DNA of 64,000 nucleotides from Modestobacter sp. VKM Ac-2985 (GTDB taxonomy: Bacteria > Actinomycetota > Actinomycetes > Mycobacteriales > Geodermatophilaceae). Positions 8,644-16,017 of the stretch are shown here, one piece after another. The translations under genes were made by a program, and so were the position numbers. A model generated the notes under the pieces. That model did not search any database and had not been told where the DNA came from. It saw only the letters and a program-made list of their open reading frames with translations. The stretch lies in assembly GCF_026967925.1 (NCBI RefSeq), contig NZ_JAPVBI010000002.1:1169628-1233627 (forward strand), written 5' to 3'. Position 1 is the first letter of the stretch. Each line of letters starts with the position of its first letter.

Positions 8644-8868
8644 GTGGCGGTCGAGGAGATCCACGCCGAGATGGTCTCCAGCGTGTGGAAGGTGCTCGTG
8701 GCCCCCGGCACGGAGGTCGCTGCCGGCGACACGCTGGTCATCCTCGAGTCGATGAAGATGGAGATCCCGGTGCTCAGTGAGCGCGCCGGCACGGTCGGCG
8801 AGCTGCACGTGGTGGAGGGCGAGGTCCTCCAGGAGGGCGACCTGATCGCCACCGTCCTCCCCGGCTGA
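8644..8868 (+). CDS. Small biotinyl/lipoyl-domain protein (TB7.3-like biotin carrier)
   Basis: 74 aa, essentially one biotinyl domain. The ESMKME motif places the biotinylated lysine at residue 38, midway along the protein as expected. Flanking Gly-rich turns (PGTEVAAGDT; VVEGEVLQEGD) fit the hammerhead fold. M. tuberculosis encodes a stand-alone homologue (Rv3221c, TB7.3) at the same place between rshA and the Rv3220c kinase. Its carboxylase partner is not known from context. The GTG start follows AGGGGG. Confidence 0.92.
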   Translation: MAVEEIHAEMVSSVWKVLVAPGTEVAAGDTLVILESMKMEIPVLSERAGTVGELHVVEGEVLQEGDLIATVLPG

Positions 8869-8876
8869 CGGACCCC

Positions 8877-9371
8877 TCAGAGGTCGAGCGAGTAGACCCG
8901 CAGGTCGACGCCGGGCACCGGCGTCCAGTCCCGCTCGGGCAGCCGGGTGAACCCCAGTTGCCGGTAGAGCCGGTGCGCCGCGGCCATCTGGTCGCCGGTG
9001 GACAGCACCATCCGCCGCTTGCCGGCTGCCCGGGCCCGGTCCAGGCAGGCGCGCACCAACGCCGCCCCGATGCCTCGGCCGCGCGCCGCGGTGTCGACGG
9101 CGAGCATCCGGAACGCCGCCTCGTCCGCGGACTCGACGACCTCGCCGAAGTCCCCGGACAGCACCAGCGCCACGCTGCCGACGATGCCCCCGTCGAGGTC
9201 ACGAGCCACCAGCAGCTTCGACTGCTCCGCCCGGCCCGCCACGTCGGCGAGCTGGGGCAGGTACTCGGCGGGCGCGAGGTCCTCGGCGGCGTAGGCGGCG
9301 ACGGTGAGCTCGGCGATGCGGGCGAAGTCCGCAGGGCCGGCCGGGCCGACGACGGGTGCGGAGGAGGCCAC
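8877..9371 (-). CDS. GNAT-family N-acetyltransferase
   Basis: About 164 aa. The acetyl-CoA-binding motif A is visible as MLAVDTAARGRGIGAALV, followed by RMVLSTGDQMAAAHRLYRQLGF, typical of motif B. GTG 9371 is chosen because a minus-strand TACTCT (9383-9378) lies exactly 6 nt upstream, the geometry of a leaderless mRNA. It converges with the biotinyl gene (8 bp) and is divergent from the histidine kinase. The substrate is unknown. Confidence 0.85.
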   Translation of the reverse strand: MASSAPVVGPAGPADFARIAELTVAAYAAEDLAPAEYLPQLADVAGRAEQSKLLVARDLDGGIVGSVALVLSGDFGEVVESADEAAFRMLAVDTAARGRGIGAALVRACLDRARAAGKRRMVLSTGDQMAAAHRLYRQLGFTRLPERDWTPVPGVDLRVYSLDL

Positions 9372-9458
9372 CGGAGCAGAGTAGACAGCGGGCCCTGTCC
9401 CGATCCGTCCTCGCAGGCCCGGGTGGCCTCCGGACAGGGCCGTAGGCTCCGGCTCACG

Positions 9459-10940
9459 ATGAGCAGCCTCTCCGAACGTCTCACCCGCGGCTCGGCGAGC
9501 CCGTCCCAGGTCGACCACGCGCGCCGGCTGGTGGCCGACTGGCAGCTGCTGGCCGACCTGTCCTTCGCCGACCTCACGCTGTGGGTGCCGCTGCAGAGCG
9601 GGGCCTGGTGGTGCGTGGCCCAGGTCCGCCCGCTGACGGCGCCCACGAGCCAGCCGGAGGACCTGGTGGGAAGCGAGGCCACCGGAGCCGACGCCGAGCC
9701 GCTGCTGCGTGCCCAGCGGGAGGGCCAGCCGATCACCGACGGAGATCGCGACGTGTCGGGGACCAGCCTCCGCCATCGGGAGGTCATCCCCGTGCGGCAC
9801 GACGGCGCGGTGGTGGCGGTGCTGGCCAAGGACACCAACCTCGCAGCGACCCGGTCCCCGTCGACCCTCGAGCTCACCTACCTCGACATCGCCGCCGACC
9901 TCTCGCTGATGGTGGCGGCCGGCACCTTCCCGCCGCGGATGCTGGACGACGCGGAGATGAGCCCGCGGGTGGGGGACGGGCTGGTCCGGTTGGACGGCAC
10001 CGGGCACGCGGTCTACGCCAGCCCCAACGCCCTGTCGGCCTACCGGCGGATGGGGTTGACCGGGGACGTGGTCGGCGCCGACCTGGCCGAGGTGACGCGC
10101 CGGGTCTCGGCGGAGCGCGTCGCCGGTGAGGCCGTGGCCGCGAGCATCGCCGCCGCGGTCGCCGGCCGGTTCCCCGAGCCGATGGACGTGGAGAACGACG
10201 CGGCGACCATGCTCGTGCGCGCGCTGCCGCTGCAGGCCCCGGGCGGCGAGGCGGGCGCGCTGGTGCTGGTCCGGGACGTCACCGACGTCCGCCGCCGGGA
10301 CCGGGCGCTGATGACCAAGGACGCCACCATCCGGGAGATCCACCACCGGGTGAAGAACAACCTGCAGACCGTGGCCGCGCTGCTGCGGCTGCAGGCCCGC
10401 CGGATGACCGAGCCGGCGGCCCGGGCGGCGTTGGAGGAGTCGGTGCGCCGGGTGGCCTCGATCGCGGTGGTGCACGAGACGCTGGCGGGCAGCCGGGAGG
10501 ACGTCGTGGAGGTCGACGACGTCCTGGACCAGGTGCTGCCGATGCTCGGCGACGTCACCTCGGTGGGGCCGGCGGCGCGGATCACCCGCGACGGCGCGAT
10601 CGGGGAGCTGCCTGCGGCCTGTGCGACGCCGCTGGTGATGGCGGTGACCGAGCTGCTGCACAACGCGGCCGAGCACGCGTTCGAGGAGGGCGAGCCGGGG
10701 ACGATCGTGCTCGCCGCCGAGCGGACGGGTGACGACCTGGTGGTCCGGGTCCGCGACGACGGCCGCGGCCTGCCACCGGGGTTCGACCCGGCGGCCAGCA
10801 CGGGGCTCGGGCTGCAGATCGTCCGGACGCTGGTGACCAGCGAGCTGCACGGGACGCTGGAGATGGGCCCGCCGTCGGACGGCGGCCCGGGGACCGAGGC
10901 GGTGCTCAGCCTCCCGGGCGCCGGGCGCCCTCGCCGGTGA
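9459..10940 (+). CDS. pdtaS: Sensor histidine kinase, PdtaS type (HisKA_2)
   Basis: 493 aa with no transmembrane segment, so cytoplasmic. Layout: an N-terminal GAF-like region (to ~residue 150), a PAS-like region (~165-285) ending in VLVRDVTDVRRRD, then the HisKA_2 dimerisation/phosphoacceptor segment REIHHRVKNNLQT, and a GHKL ATPase with the N box ELLHNAAEHA and G boxes DDGRGLPPG and GLGLQIV. In M. tuberculosis PdtaS (Rv3220c) pairs with the distant ANTAR-type regulator PdtaR; likewise no response regulator is adjacent here. A TAGGCT -10 lies 10 nt before the ATG, implying a leader of about 3-4 nt. Confidence 0.9.
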   Translation: MSSLSERLTRGSASPSQVDHARRLVADWQLLADLSFADLTLWVPLQSGAWWCVAQVRPLTAPTSQPEDLVGSEATGADAEPLLRAQREGQPITDGDRDVSGTSLRHREVIPVRHDGAVVAVLAKDTNLAATRSPSTLELTYLDIAADLSLMVAAGTFPPRMLDDAEMSPRVGDGLVRLDGTGHAVYASPNALSAYRRMGLTGDVVGADLAEVTRRVSAERVAGEAVAASIAAAVAGRFPEPMDVENDAATMLVRALPLQAPGGEAGALVLVRDVTDVRRRDRALMTKDATIREIHHRVKNNLQTVAALLRLQARRMTEPAARAALEESVRRVASIAVVHETLAGSREDVVEVDDVLDQVLPMLGDVTSVGPAARITRDGAIGELPAACATPLVMAVTELLHNAAEHAFEEGEPGTIVLAAERTGDDLVVRVRDDGRGLPPGFDPAASTGLGLQIVRTLVTSELHGTLEMGPPSDGGPGTEAVLSLPGAGRPRR

Positions 10941-10942
10941 AC

Positions 10943-10981
10943 GCAGCAAGGGCCGCTCCGGTACGGAGCGGCCCTTGCTGC
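10943..10981. terminator. Bidirectional terminator hairpin (17-bp stem)
   Basis: A perfect 17-bp inverted repeat with a 5-nt loop, 2 bp after the kinase stop and 61 bp from the whiB1 stop. It sits between convergent genes and can serve both. No U-tract follows, as is usual in GC-rich actinomycetes. Confidence 0.85.
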
Positions 10982-11042
10982 ACTCGGCCCCGTCCAGAGG
11001 CTCGCCCCGAGTGTGCGGGCGTGCGCAGGACGGGGTCCTTCG

Positions 11043-11294
11043 TCAGGCGGTGCGGACCCGGGTGCGTGCGGTCCGACGCTTCAGGGCACGGCGCTCGTCC
11101 TCGGACAGACCGCCCCAGACCCCGGAGTCCTGTCCGGAGGTCAGGGCCCAGTCCAGGCAGGACTCGACGACCGGGCAGCGGCGGCACACAGCCTTGGCCT
11201 GCTCGATCTGGACGACTGCCGGGCCCGTCGTCCCGATCGGGAAGAAGAGCTCCGGATCCTCGTCCCGGCAGAGCGCGCGGTGGCGCCAGTCCAT
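11043..11294 (-). CDS. whiB1: Iron-sulfur transcription factor WhiB1
   Basis: 83 aa starting MDWRHRALC; GAGGAG lies 9 nt before the ATG. The four [4Fe-4S] ligands are Cys9, Cys37, Cys40 and Cys46 (C...CxxCxxxxxC), followed by the GVWGGLSEDERR turn and a basic C-terminal tail KRRTARTRVR for DNA contact. The sequence is very close to mycobacterial WhiB1, an essential NO-sensitive regulator that binds the primary sigma factor. Its position beside the PdtaS kinase is conserved with M. tuberculosis. The frame is open far upstream, but the extension lacks family similarity. Confidence 0.95.
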   Translation of the reverse strand: MDWRHRALCRDEDPELFFPIGTTGPAVVQIEQAKAVCRRCPVVESCLDWALTSGQDSGVWGGLSEDERRALKRRTARTRVRTA

Positions 11295-11580
11295 GGCGAT
11301 GTACTCCTCGATCTCGTCAGGGTGTCCGGTCGTCGGTCCGGAGACCGCCCCTGCTGCTCGGGGGCTGGTGTCAGCACGGAGAACGACGACCGCCTGCTGT
11401 GTTACCAGCAGGTTGCTTGCTTGTGATGCTTTCACGAGTGGACGCACTGTCAAGCAGTTCGCCGGGCGTTCGACGGCGCTCGTGAGCAACCTCACCACGC
11501 CCCGCACGACCTCGCCACTCCGTCCTACCCCACTCGGCGCGACCGTGCACCACCCCGTGGGGTCTCGTTGTCGAGCGCTC
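11295..11580 (-). promoter_or_regulatory. whiB1 upstream region: TTGACA box and leader hairpin
   Basis: No gene is visible in this ~290-bp stretch. On the minus strand a perfect TTGACA lies at 11453-11448, with only weak -10 candidates (AAGCAT with 16-nt spacing, or TAACAC further on). A CCTGCTG...CAGCAGG hairpin at 11393-11412 would fall in the whiB1 leader. The section around 11420-11460 is AT-richer than its surroundings, as expected of a promoter. Confidence 0.55.
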
Positions 11581-11632
11581 GGTCACACGACGACGCGCAG
11601 CGCCTCGGTCACACGACGACGCGCAGCGCCTC
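11581..11632. repeat. Exact 26-bp tandem duplication across the end of the DGK-like gene
   Basis: Two identical adjacent 26-mers (11581-11606 and 11607-11632). The inner copy contains the last codons and stop of the DGK-like gene. The outer copy repeats the same sequence, including the stop, just downstream. 26 is not a multiple of 3, so the copies would not extend the protein in frame. Confidence 0.95.
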
Positions 11633-12574
11633 CGGGACCGACCGGACGCGGAGCCCGGTGGCGGTGCCCAGGTGGTCACCGTCCAGCTGCCAGCCCTGGG
11701 GGCGGGTGGACGTCAGGGTGAGCTCGCCGAGGTCGTGCCAGCGGTGCACCCCGCGGCCCCGGGCGTCCGGCCGGGCGGCCATGGTCTGGCGCAGGTGGTG
11801 CAGCATCCGGACGACGCCGACCCGACCCATCGCGAAGACGTCCAGGCCGGTGTCGAAGGACGCGTCGGGGCTGGGGTCGATGGGGCGGGCCCCCAGGTAG
11901 GTCCACGGGCTGACGTTGGAGACCAGGGCGAGGAACAGCCCGTCGACGGGGGGCTCGCCGGGCAGGTCGAGGGTCATCGGCGGACGACGCCGGTCCCGCC
12001 CCAGCAGGAACGCGTTGACCCCGGCCCCGATGTAGAGGCTGCCGGTGGACCGCCGCCCCCGGGCGCGCTGGGCCTCGACCCGGGAGATCACGTCGGCGTC
12101 GTAGCCCATCCCGGCGGCGAAGACGAACCAGCGGGGCGTGGTCCAGCCCTCCGTCGTCCCCTCGTCGCCGGTCAGCGCGGAGGCGGTGCCGAGGGAGACC
12201 AGGCGGGTGCGGCCGGCGCGCAGCGAGTCGAGGATCTCCCCGGTCGCCTCGACCGGGTCGCGGGAGCGGCCGAGGGCGCGGGCGAAGACGTTGGTCGACC
12301 CGCCCGGGACGACGGCGAGCATCGGCACCCGGGGCCCCGGACCGGCCGTCAGGAGCCCGTTGGCGGCCTCGTTGACGGTGCCGTCGCCCCCGAGGGTCAC
12401 GACGACGTCGACGCCGTCCACCGCGGCCTGGGCGGCGAGCTCCCGCGCGTGACCGCGGTGCGCGGTCTCGGCCAGCTCGACCCGCAGTTCGCTGGACAGT
12501 GCCCGGACCAGCACGTCGCGCACCTTGCGGGTGGTGGTCGTGGCCGCCGGGTTCGCCACCAGCAGCGCACGCAT
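11609..12574 (-). CDS. Diacylglycerol/lipid-kinase-family protein (DAGK catalytic domain)
   Basis: About 321 aa. The DAGK_cat signature VTLGGDGTVNEAANGLL is present, followed by VVPGGSTNVFARAL, a variant of the nucleotide-binding PxGTxN motif with Ser in place of Thr. The C-terminal half resembles the YegS/BmrU beta-sandwich domain. Family members phosphorylate diacylglycerol or other lipids at the membrane; the substrate here is unknown. ATG 12574 (MRALLVANP) is supported by a minus-strand TATGTT (12587-12582) placed 7 nt upstream, a leaderless layout. Confidence 0.88.
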   Translation of the reverse strand: MRALLVANPAATTTTRKVRDVLVRALSSELRVELAETAHRGHARELAAQAAVDGVDVVVTLGGDGTVNEAANGLLTAGPGPRVPMLAVVPGGSTNVFARALGRSRDPVEATGEILDSLRAGRTRLVSLGTASALTGDEGTTEGWTTPRWFVFAAGMGYDADVISRVEAQRARGRRSTGSLYIGAGVNAFLLGRDRRRPPMTLDLPGEPPVDGLFLALVSNVSPWTYLGARPIDPSPDASFDTGLDVFAMGRVGVVRMLHHLRQTMAARPDARGRGVHRWHDLGELTLTSTRPQGWQLDGDHLGTATGLRVRSVPEALRVVV

Positions 12575-12664
12575 GCCGCCCAACATATCGACCGGCCCCG
12601 CGGCGACGGTGCGGCACGTCCGGGGCACCGGGAGGTGAGGTGCCCCGCGCGTAACCTCGGCGGC

Positions 12665-13147
12665 GTGTCAGGTCAGGACGGACAGACCCCGGGCCGTCGT
12701 CGGCCGTGGGCGGAGGGCCTGCTCGGGAGGGCGGCCGAGCCCACCGCAGCCAGCCGGGCTCGGCCCCGCACGCCGGCGCCGACCGCCGTCCGGCGGGCTG
12801 CGCTGGTGGTCGCCGTGGAGGCGCTCGCGCTGACCGCCCTCGCGCTCACGCTGCTCGTGCTGACGCTGACCGGCTCGCCGGACAGCGTCGGCCGGGCGCT
12901 GGCCGAGGTGGTCTACGTGGGGCTGGGGGCGGCCCTGCTGGCGGCCGCTGCCGTCGGGTTGTGGCGGGTGTCCGGCTGGGCCCGCGGCCCGGTCATCGTG
13001 CTGCAGATCCTGCTGGGCCTGCTCGCCTACAACGCGGCGTTCGAGGCGCAGCAGCCGCTGATCGGTCTGCCGGTGCTGGCCCTGGTCGCCACCGAGCTGT
13101 GGTTGCTGGCCACCCCCGAGGCCCGGCTGGCCTTCTTCGAACGTTGA
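12665..13147 (+). CDS. Small integral membrane protein of unknown function
   Basis: About 160 aa from GTG 12665. A polar, Arg/Pro-rich N-terminus (~45 aa) precedes four hydrophobic segments, roughly residues 45-70, 80-100, 108-128 and 132-152 (LVLTLTG, LGAALLAAAAVGLW, IVLQILLGLLAYNAAF, LPVLALVATELWLL), and it ends PEARLAFFER. Similar small membrane proteins occur widely in actinomycetes without assigned function. TAACCT (12652-12657) lies 7 nt before the GTG, suggesting a leaderless transcript. It is divergent from the DGK-like gene, about 90 bp away. Confidence 0.75.
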   Translation: MSGQDGQTPGRRRPWAEGLLGRAAEPTAASRARPRTPAPTAVRRAALVVAVEALALTALALTLLVLTLTGSPDSVGRALAEVVYVGLGAALLAAAAVGLWRVSGWARGPVIVLQILLGLLAYNAAFEAQQPLIGLPVLALVATELWLLATPEARLAFFER

Positions 13148-13148
13148 G

Positions 13149-13164
13149 GCCCCCTCGCGGGGGC
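13149..13164. terminator. Short GC hairpin between convergent genes
   Basis: GCCCCC-TCGC-GGGGGC lies 1 bp after the membrane-protein stop and 14 bp from the HAD stop. A 6-bp all-GC stem at a convergent junction is probably a terminator. Confidence 0.55.
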
Positions 13165-13178
13165 GAGGGCTTCCTCCC

Positions 13179-13961
13179 TCAGATCAGCTCGATGACCTCG
13201 CCGATCGAGGGCAGCACCCGGCTGGGCCGGAACGGGAACCGGCTGACGTCCTCGGCGCGGGTCGAGCCGGTGAGCACCAGGATCGTGTCCAGCCCCGCCT
13301 CGATGCCGGCCACGACGTCGGTGTCCATCCGGTCACCGATCATCGTGGTGGACTCCGAGTGCGCCTGGATCCGGTTCATCGCGCTGCGGAACATCATCGG
13401 GTTGGGCTTCCCGACGAAGTAGGGCTCGGCGCCGGTGGCCTTGGTGATCATCGCGGCCACCGAGCCGGTCGCCGGCAGCGGGCCCTCGGGGGAGGGGCCG
13501 GTGACGTCGGGGTTGGTGGCGATGAACCGGGCGCCGGCGCCCACCAGCCGGACCGCCTGGGTGATCGCCTCGAACGAGTACGTGCGGGTCTCCCCGAGGA
13601 CGACGTAGTCCGGGTCGGTGTCGGTCATCGTGTACCCGGCCTCGTGCAGTGCCGTGGTCAGCCCGGCCTCGCCGATGACGTACGCCGAGCCGCCGGGCAG
13701 CTGGGAGGCCAGGAAGTCCGCCGTCGCCAGCGCGGAGGTCCAGATCGCCTGCTCGGGGACGTCGAGGCCGCTGCGGGAGAGCCGGGCGGAGAGGTCGCGC
13801 GGGGTGAAGATCGAGTTGTTGGTCAGCACCAGGAACCGGCGATTGCGCTCGACCAGCCGGGCCAGGAAGTCAGCGGCGCCGGGCAGCGCCTTGCCCTCGT
13901 GCACCAGGACGCCGTCCATGTCGGTCAGCCAGCACTCGGACTCGCCGCGTTCGGTGGTCAC
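13179..13961 (-). CDS. HAD-IIA family phosphatase (NagD-like)
   Basis: 260 aa from GTG 13961, with AGGAG about 6 nt upstream. The HAD nucleophile motif [10 protein letters not shown] gives Asp14 and Asp16. Motif II (LVLTNNS) is present, as is the motif III/IV region VGKPNPMMF and [17 protein letters not shown]. The cap position matches HAD-IIA enzymes such as NagD, which dephosphorylate sugar or nucleotide monophosphates. It is the last gene of an apparent psd-pssA-GNAT-HAD run (25 bp after the GNAT stop), but a lipid role is not shown. Confidence 0.88.
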   Translation of the reverse strand: MTTERGESECWLTDMDGVLVHEGKALPGAADFLARLVERNRRFLVLTNNSIFTPRDLSARLSRSGLDVPEQAIWTSALATADFLASQLPGGSAYVIGEAGLTTALHEAGYTMTDTDPDYVVLGETRTYSFEAITQAVRLVGAGARFIATNPDVTGPSPEGPLPATGSVAAMITKATGAEPYFVGKPNPMMFRSAMNRIQAHSESTTMIGDRMDTDVVAGIEAGLDTILVLTGSTRAEDVSRFPFRPSRVLPSIGEVIELI

Positions 13962-13986
13962 GCCGTTCTCCTGTCGGTCGGGTGGG

Positions 13987-14463
13987 TCAGCGACGGTCGG
14001 CCGCGAACCGGGTCAGGGCGTCACCGGTGAGCCGGAAGACCGTCCACCCGTCCATCGGCACCGCACCGGCAGCTCTGTAGAACTCGATGGACGGGGTGTT
14101 CCAGTCCAGGACGGACCACTCCAGCCGGGCGAACCCGCGGGCCACGCACTCGTCGGCCAGCGTGCGCAGCAGCTCCCGGCCCAGCCCGGTCCCCCGGTGG
14201 GACGGGGAGACGTAGAGGTCCTCCAGGTACAGCCCGTGGGTGCCGCGCCAGGTGGAGAAGTTGAGGAACCACAGTGCGAAGCCGGCGATGTCGCCGTCGC
14301 CGCCCAGCGCCACGTGCCCGAACAGGGCCGGGGACTCCCCGAACAGCGCTGCGTGCAGCTGGTCGGCGGTCATCTGGGCCTCGTGCACGGACTCCTCGTA
14401 GGCGGCCAGCTCACGGACCAGCCGGAGCACCGTCGGGACGTCGTCGGGCCGGACCCGGCGCAC
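13987..14463 (-). CDS. GNAT-family acetyltransferase, spermidine/diamine acetyltransferase-like
   Basis: About 158 aa from GTG 14463, 2 bp after the pssA stop; AAGGAGGTG inside the pssA tail serves as its ribosome site, so translation is likely coupled. Motif A is [20 protein letters not shown], then [21 protein letters not shown], the pattern seen in SAT1-like diamine acetyltransferases. The acceptor substrate is not determined. Its coupling to phosphatidylserine synthase is notable. Confidence 0.85.
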   Translation of the reverse strand: MRRVRPDDVPTVLRLVRELAAYEESVHEAQMTADQLHAALFGESPALFGHVALGGDGDIAGFALWFLNFSTWRGTHGLYLEDLYVSPSHRGTGLGRELLRTLADECVARGFARLEWSVLDWNTPSIEFYRAAGAVPMDGWTVFRLTGDALTRFAADRR

Positions 14464-14465
14464 GC

Positions 14466-15263
14466 TCAGGACAGCACCTCCTTCACCCGGTCGGGGACCA
14501 GCCTGCCCAGGGGGGTCAGCACCGGCATCACCAGCGGGGAGACGAGGTAGCTGTAGGCGACCACGAGGCTGGTCACGGTCGGGACGGTGAGCAGGCCGAC
14601 GACGACGAGGACGACCGACGTGACCAGGCCGTAGGGCTTGCCGCTCTTCGGGCTGACCAAGGACCGGAACGAGCGGTAGCGGATGTTGCTGATCATCAGC
14701 AGCCCCGGGACGACGACGACCAGCAGCACCCACAGCCGGTCACGGCCCTGCATCAGGTCGGCGAAGGCGTACACGCTGGCCAGCACGACCCCGGCCGCGC
14801 CAGGGCTGGGCAGGCCGGTGAAGAAGCGCTTGTCGGCCGTCGGGTCGATCGTGGTGTTGAAGCGGGCGAGCCGGATGGCGGCGCAGGCGACCCAGAGGAA
14901 GCAGGCCACCCAGCCCAGGGCGTCGAGGGAGTCCCGACCGTCGGAGAAGAGGGCGAAGACCAGCAGGGACGGGGCCAGGCCGAAGGAGACCAGGTCGGCC
15001 AGCGAGTCGAACTGCAGACCGAACGGGGAGACGGCGCCGACCAGCCGGGCCACCGCGCCGTCGGCGATGTCGAACACGACCGACAACGCGATCAGCAGAC
15101 AGGCCAGCCGGTACTCGCCGCGGAACGCGACCAGGATGGCCCCGAAGCCGCACATCATGTTGGCGAGGGTGAACAGGCTGGGCAGCCACGAGCGAGCCCG
15201 CCGCCGCCCGCCGCGTACGGAACCCCGGACGAACTCGACGGTGGTGGTGCGCCTCCCTGGCAT
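14466..15263 (-). CDS. pssA: CDP-diacylglycerol-serine O-phosphatidyltransferase
   Basis: About 265 aa with 6-8 hydrophobic segments. It makes phosphatidylserine from CDP-diacylglycerol and serine in the cytoplasmic membrane. The CDP-alcohol phosphotransferase motif DxxDGxxARxxxxxxxxGxxxDxxxD is complete (DIADGAVARL ... FGLQFDSLADL). ATG 15263 has GAGGAG 8 nt upstream, overlapping the psd stop region. psd lies 11 bp upstream on the same strand, so serine-to-ethanolamine lipid synthesis is encoded together. Confidence 0.95.
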   Translation of the reverse strand: MPGRRTTTVEFVRGSVRGGRRRARSWLPSLFTLANMMCGFGAILVAFRGEYRLACLLIALSVVFDIADGAVARLVGAVSPFGLQFDSLADLVSFGLAPSLLVFALFSDGRDSLDALGWVACFLWVACAAIRLARFNTTIDPTADKRFFTGLPSPGAAGVVLASVYAFADLMQGRDRLWVLLVVVVPGLLMISNIRYRSFRSLVSPKSGKPYGLVTSVVLVVVGLLTVPTVTSLVVAYSYLVSPLVMPVLTPLGRLVPDRVKEVLS

Positions 15264-15274
15264 CCGCCCGCTCC

Positions 15275-15940
15275 TCAGCTGGGGTGGGACCAGCGGGCGA
15301 TGACGGTCTCGCCGCCCCGCACCCGCTGTCCCTTCGTGACGGTGACGGTGCACTCCGGGGGGACGAAGACGTCCATCCGGGACCCGAACTTCATCAGCCC
15401 GACCCGCTCACCGGTGGCCACCTGCTGTCCCGGCACCACGCGGGTGACGATCCGGCGGGCCAGCACGCCGACGATCTGACGGAAGACGACCGTGCGGTCG
15501 CCGTCGCGCACCCACAGCTCGCTGTGCTCGTTGCGGTGCGCGCTCTCCGCGCGGTAGGCGGCCAGGAAGCTGCCCGGCGTGTACGTGGAGGAGGTGATCC
15601 GGCCGCCGTAGGGGGCGCGGTTCACGTGCACGTCGACGACGGAGAGGAAGACGCTCACCTGCTGCCAGTCGCCCTCGGGGGCCACGCCGGGCTGGGGGTC
15701 GCCGGCGACCATGACGACGCCGTCGGCGGGGGAGATGACGTCATCGGCCGGAGGCGGGGTCGAGTCGCACCGCCGCTCGGGGTCGCGGAAGAAGACGGCC
15801 ATGTACGCCGACAGGGCGAGGAGGGGCCACGTCAGGGCCCGGGCCCCACGGGGACCGCTGCCCCGCCCCAGGGCGGTGGTGACCGCCGCAGAGGCCAGGG
15901 GAACGGCGAGGAAGGGCCAGCCGGCCCGGTCGATGCGCAT
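15275..15940 (-). CDS. psd: Phosphatidylserine decarboxylase proenzyme
   Basis: 221 aa, the short archaeal/actinobacterial-type Psd. It converts phosphatidylserine to phosphatidylethanolamine. Autocleavage should occur at Gly186-Ser187 within MKFGSRMDVF, leaving a pyruvoyl group on the alpha chain. Two N-terminal hydrophobic stretches anchor it. Also present are PADGVV and the VNRAPYGG segment with its catalytic His upstream (DVHVN). TAACCT (15955-15950) lies 9 nt before ATG 15940, so the mRNA has little or no leader. Confidence 0.95.
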   Translation of the reverse strand: MRIDRAGWPFLAVPLASAAVTTALGRGSGPRGARALTWPLLALSAYMAVFFRDPERRCDSTPPPADDVISPADGVVMVAGDPQPGVAPEGDWQQVSVFLSVVDVHVNRAPYGGRITSSTYTPGSFLAAYRAESAHRNEHSELWVRDGDRTVVFRQIVGVLARRIVTRVVPGQQVATGERVGLMKFGSRMDVFVPPECTVTVTKGQRVRGGETVIARWSHPS

Positions 15941-16017
15941 CGCAGACCGAGGTTACCGGGACGCGGCCCGAACGCCTGCGGACGGCGGCGTCGCGGCGGC
16001 CGCGCGTTCCCGCGGGG

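Noticed and set aside
8958-10940. Extended 660-aa reading of the histidine kinase
   Set aside because: The extra N-terminus is antisense to the GNAT gene and low-complexity. ATG 9459 follows a clear -10.
11418-11435. CRP-like site (TGTGATGCTTTCACGA) upstream of whiB1
   Set aside because: The half-sites are one base too close for a CRP/FNR consensus (N5 rather than N6 between TGTGA and TCACA), so I do not annotate it, although mycobacterial whiB1 is CRP-controlled.
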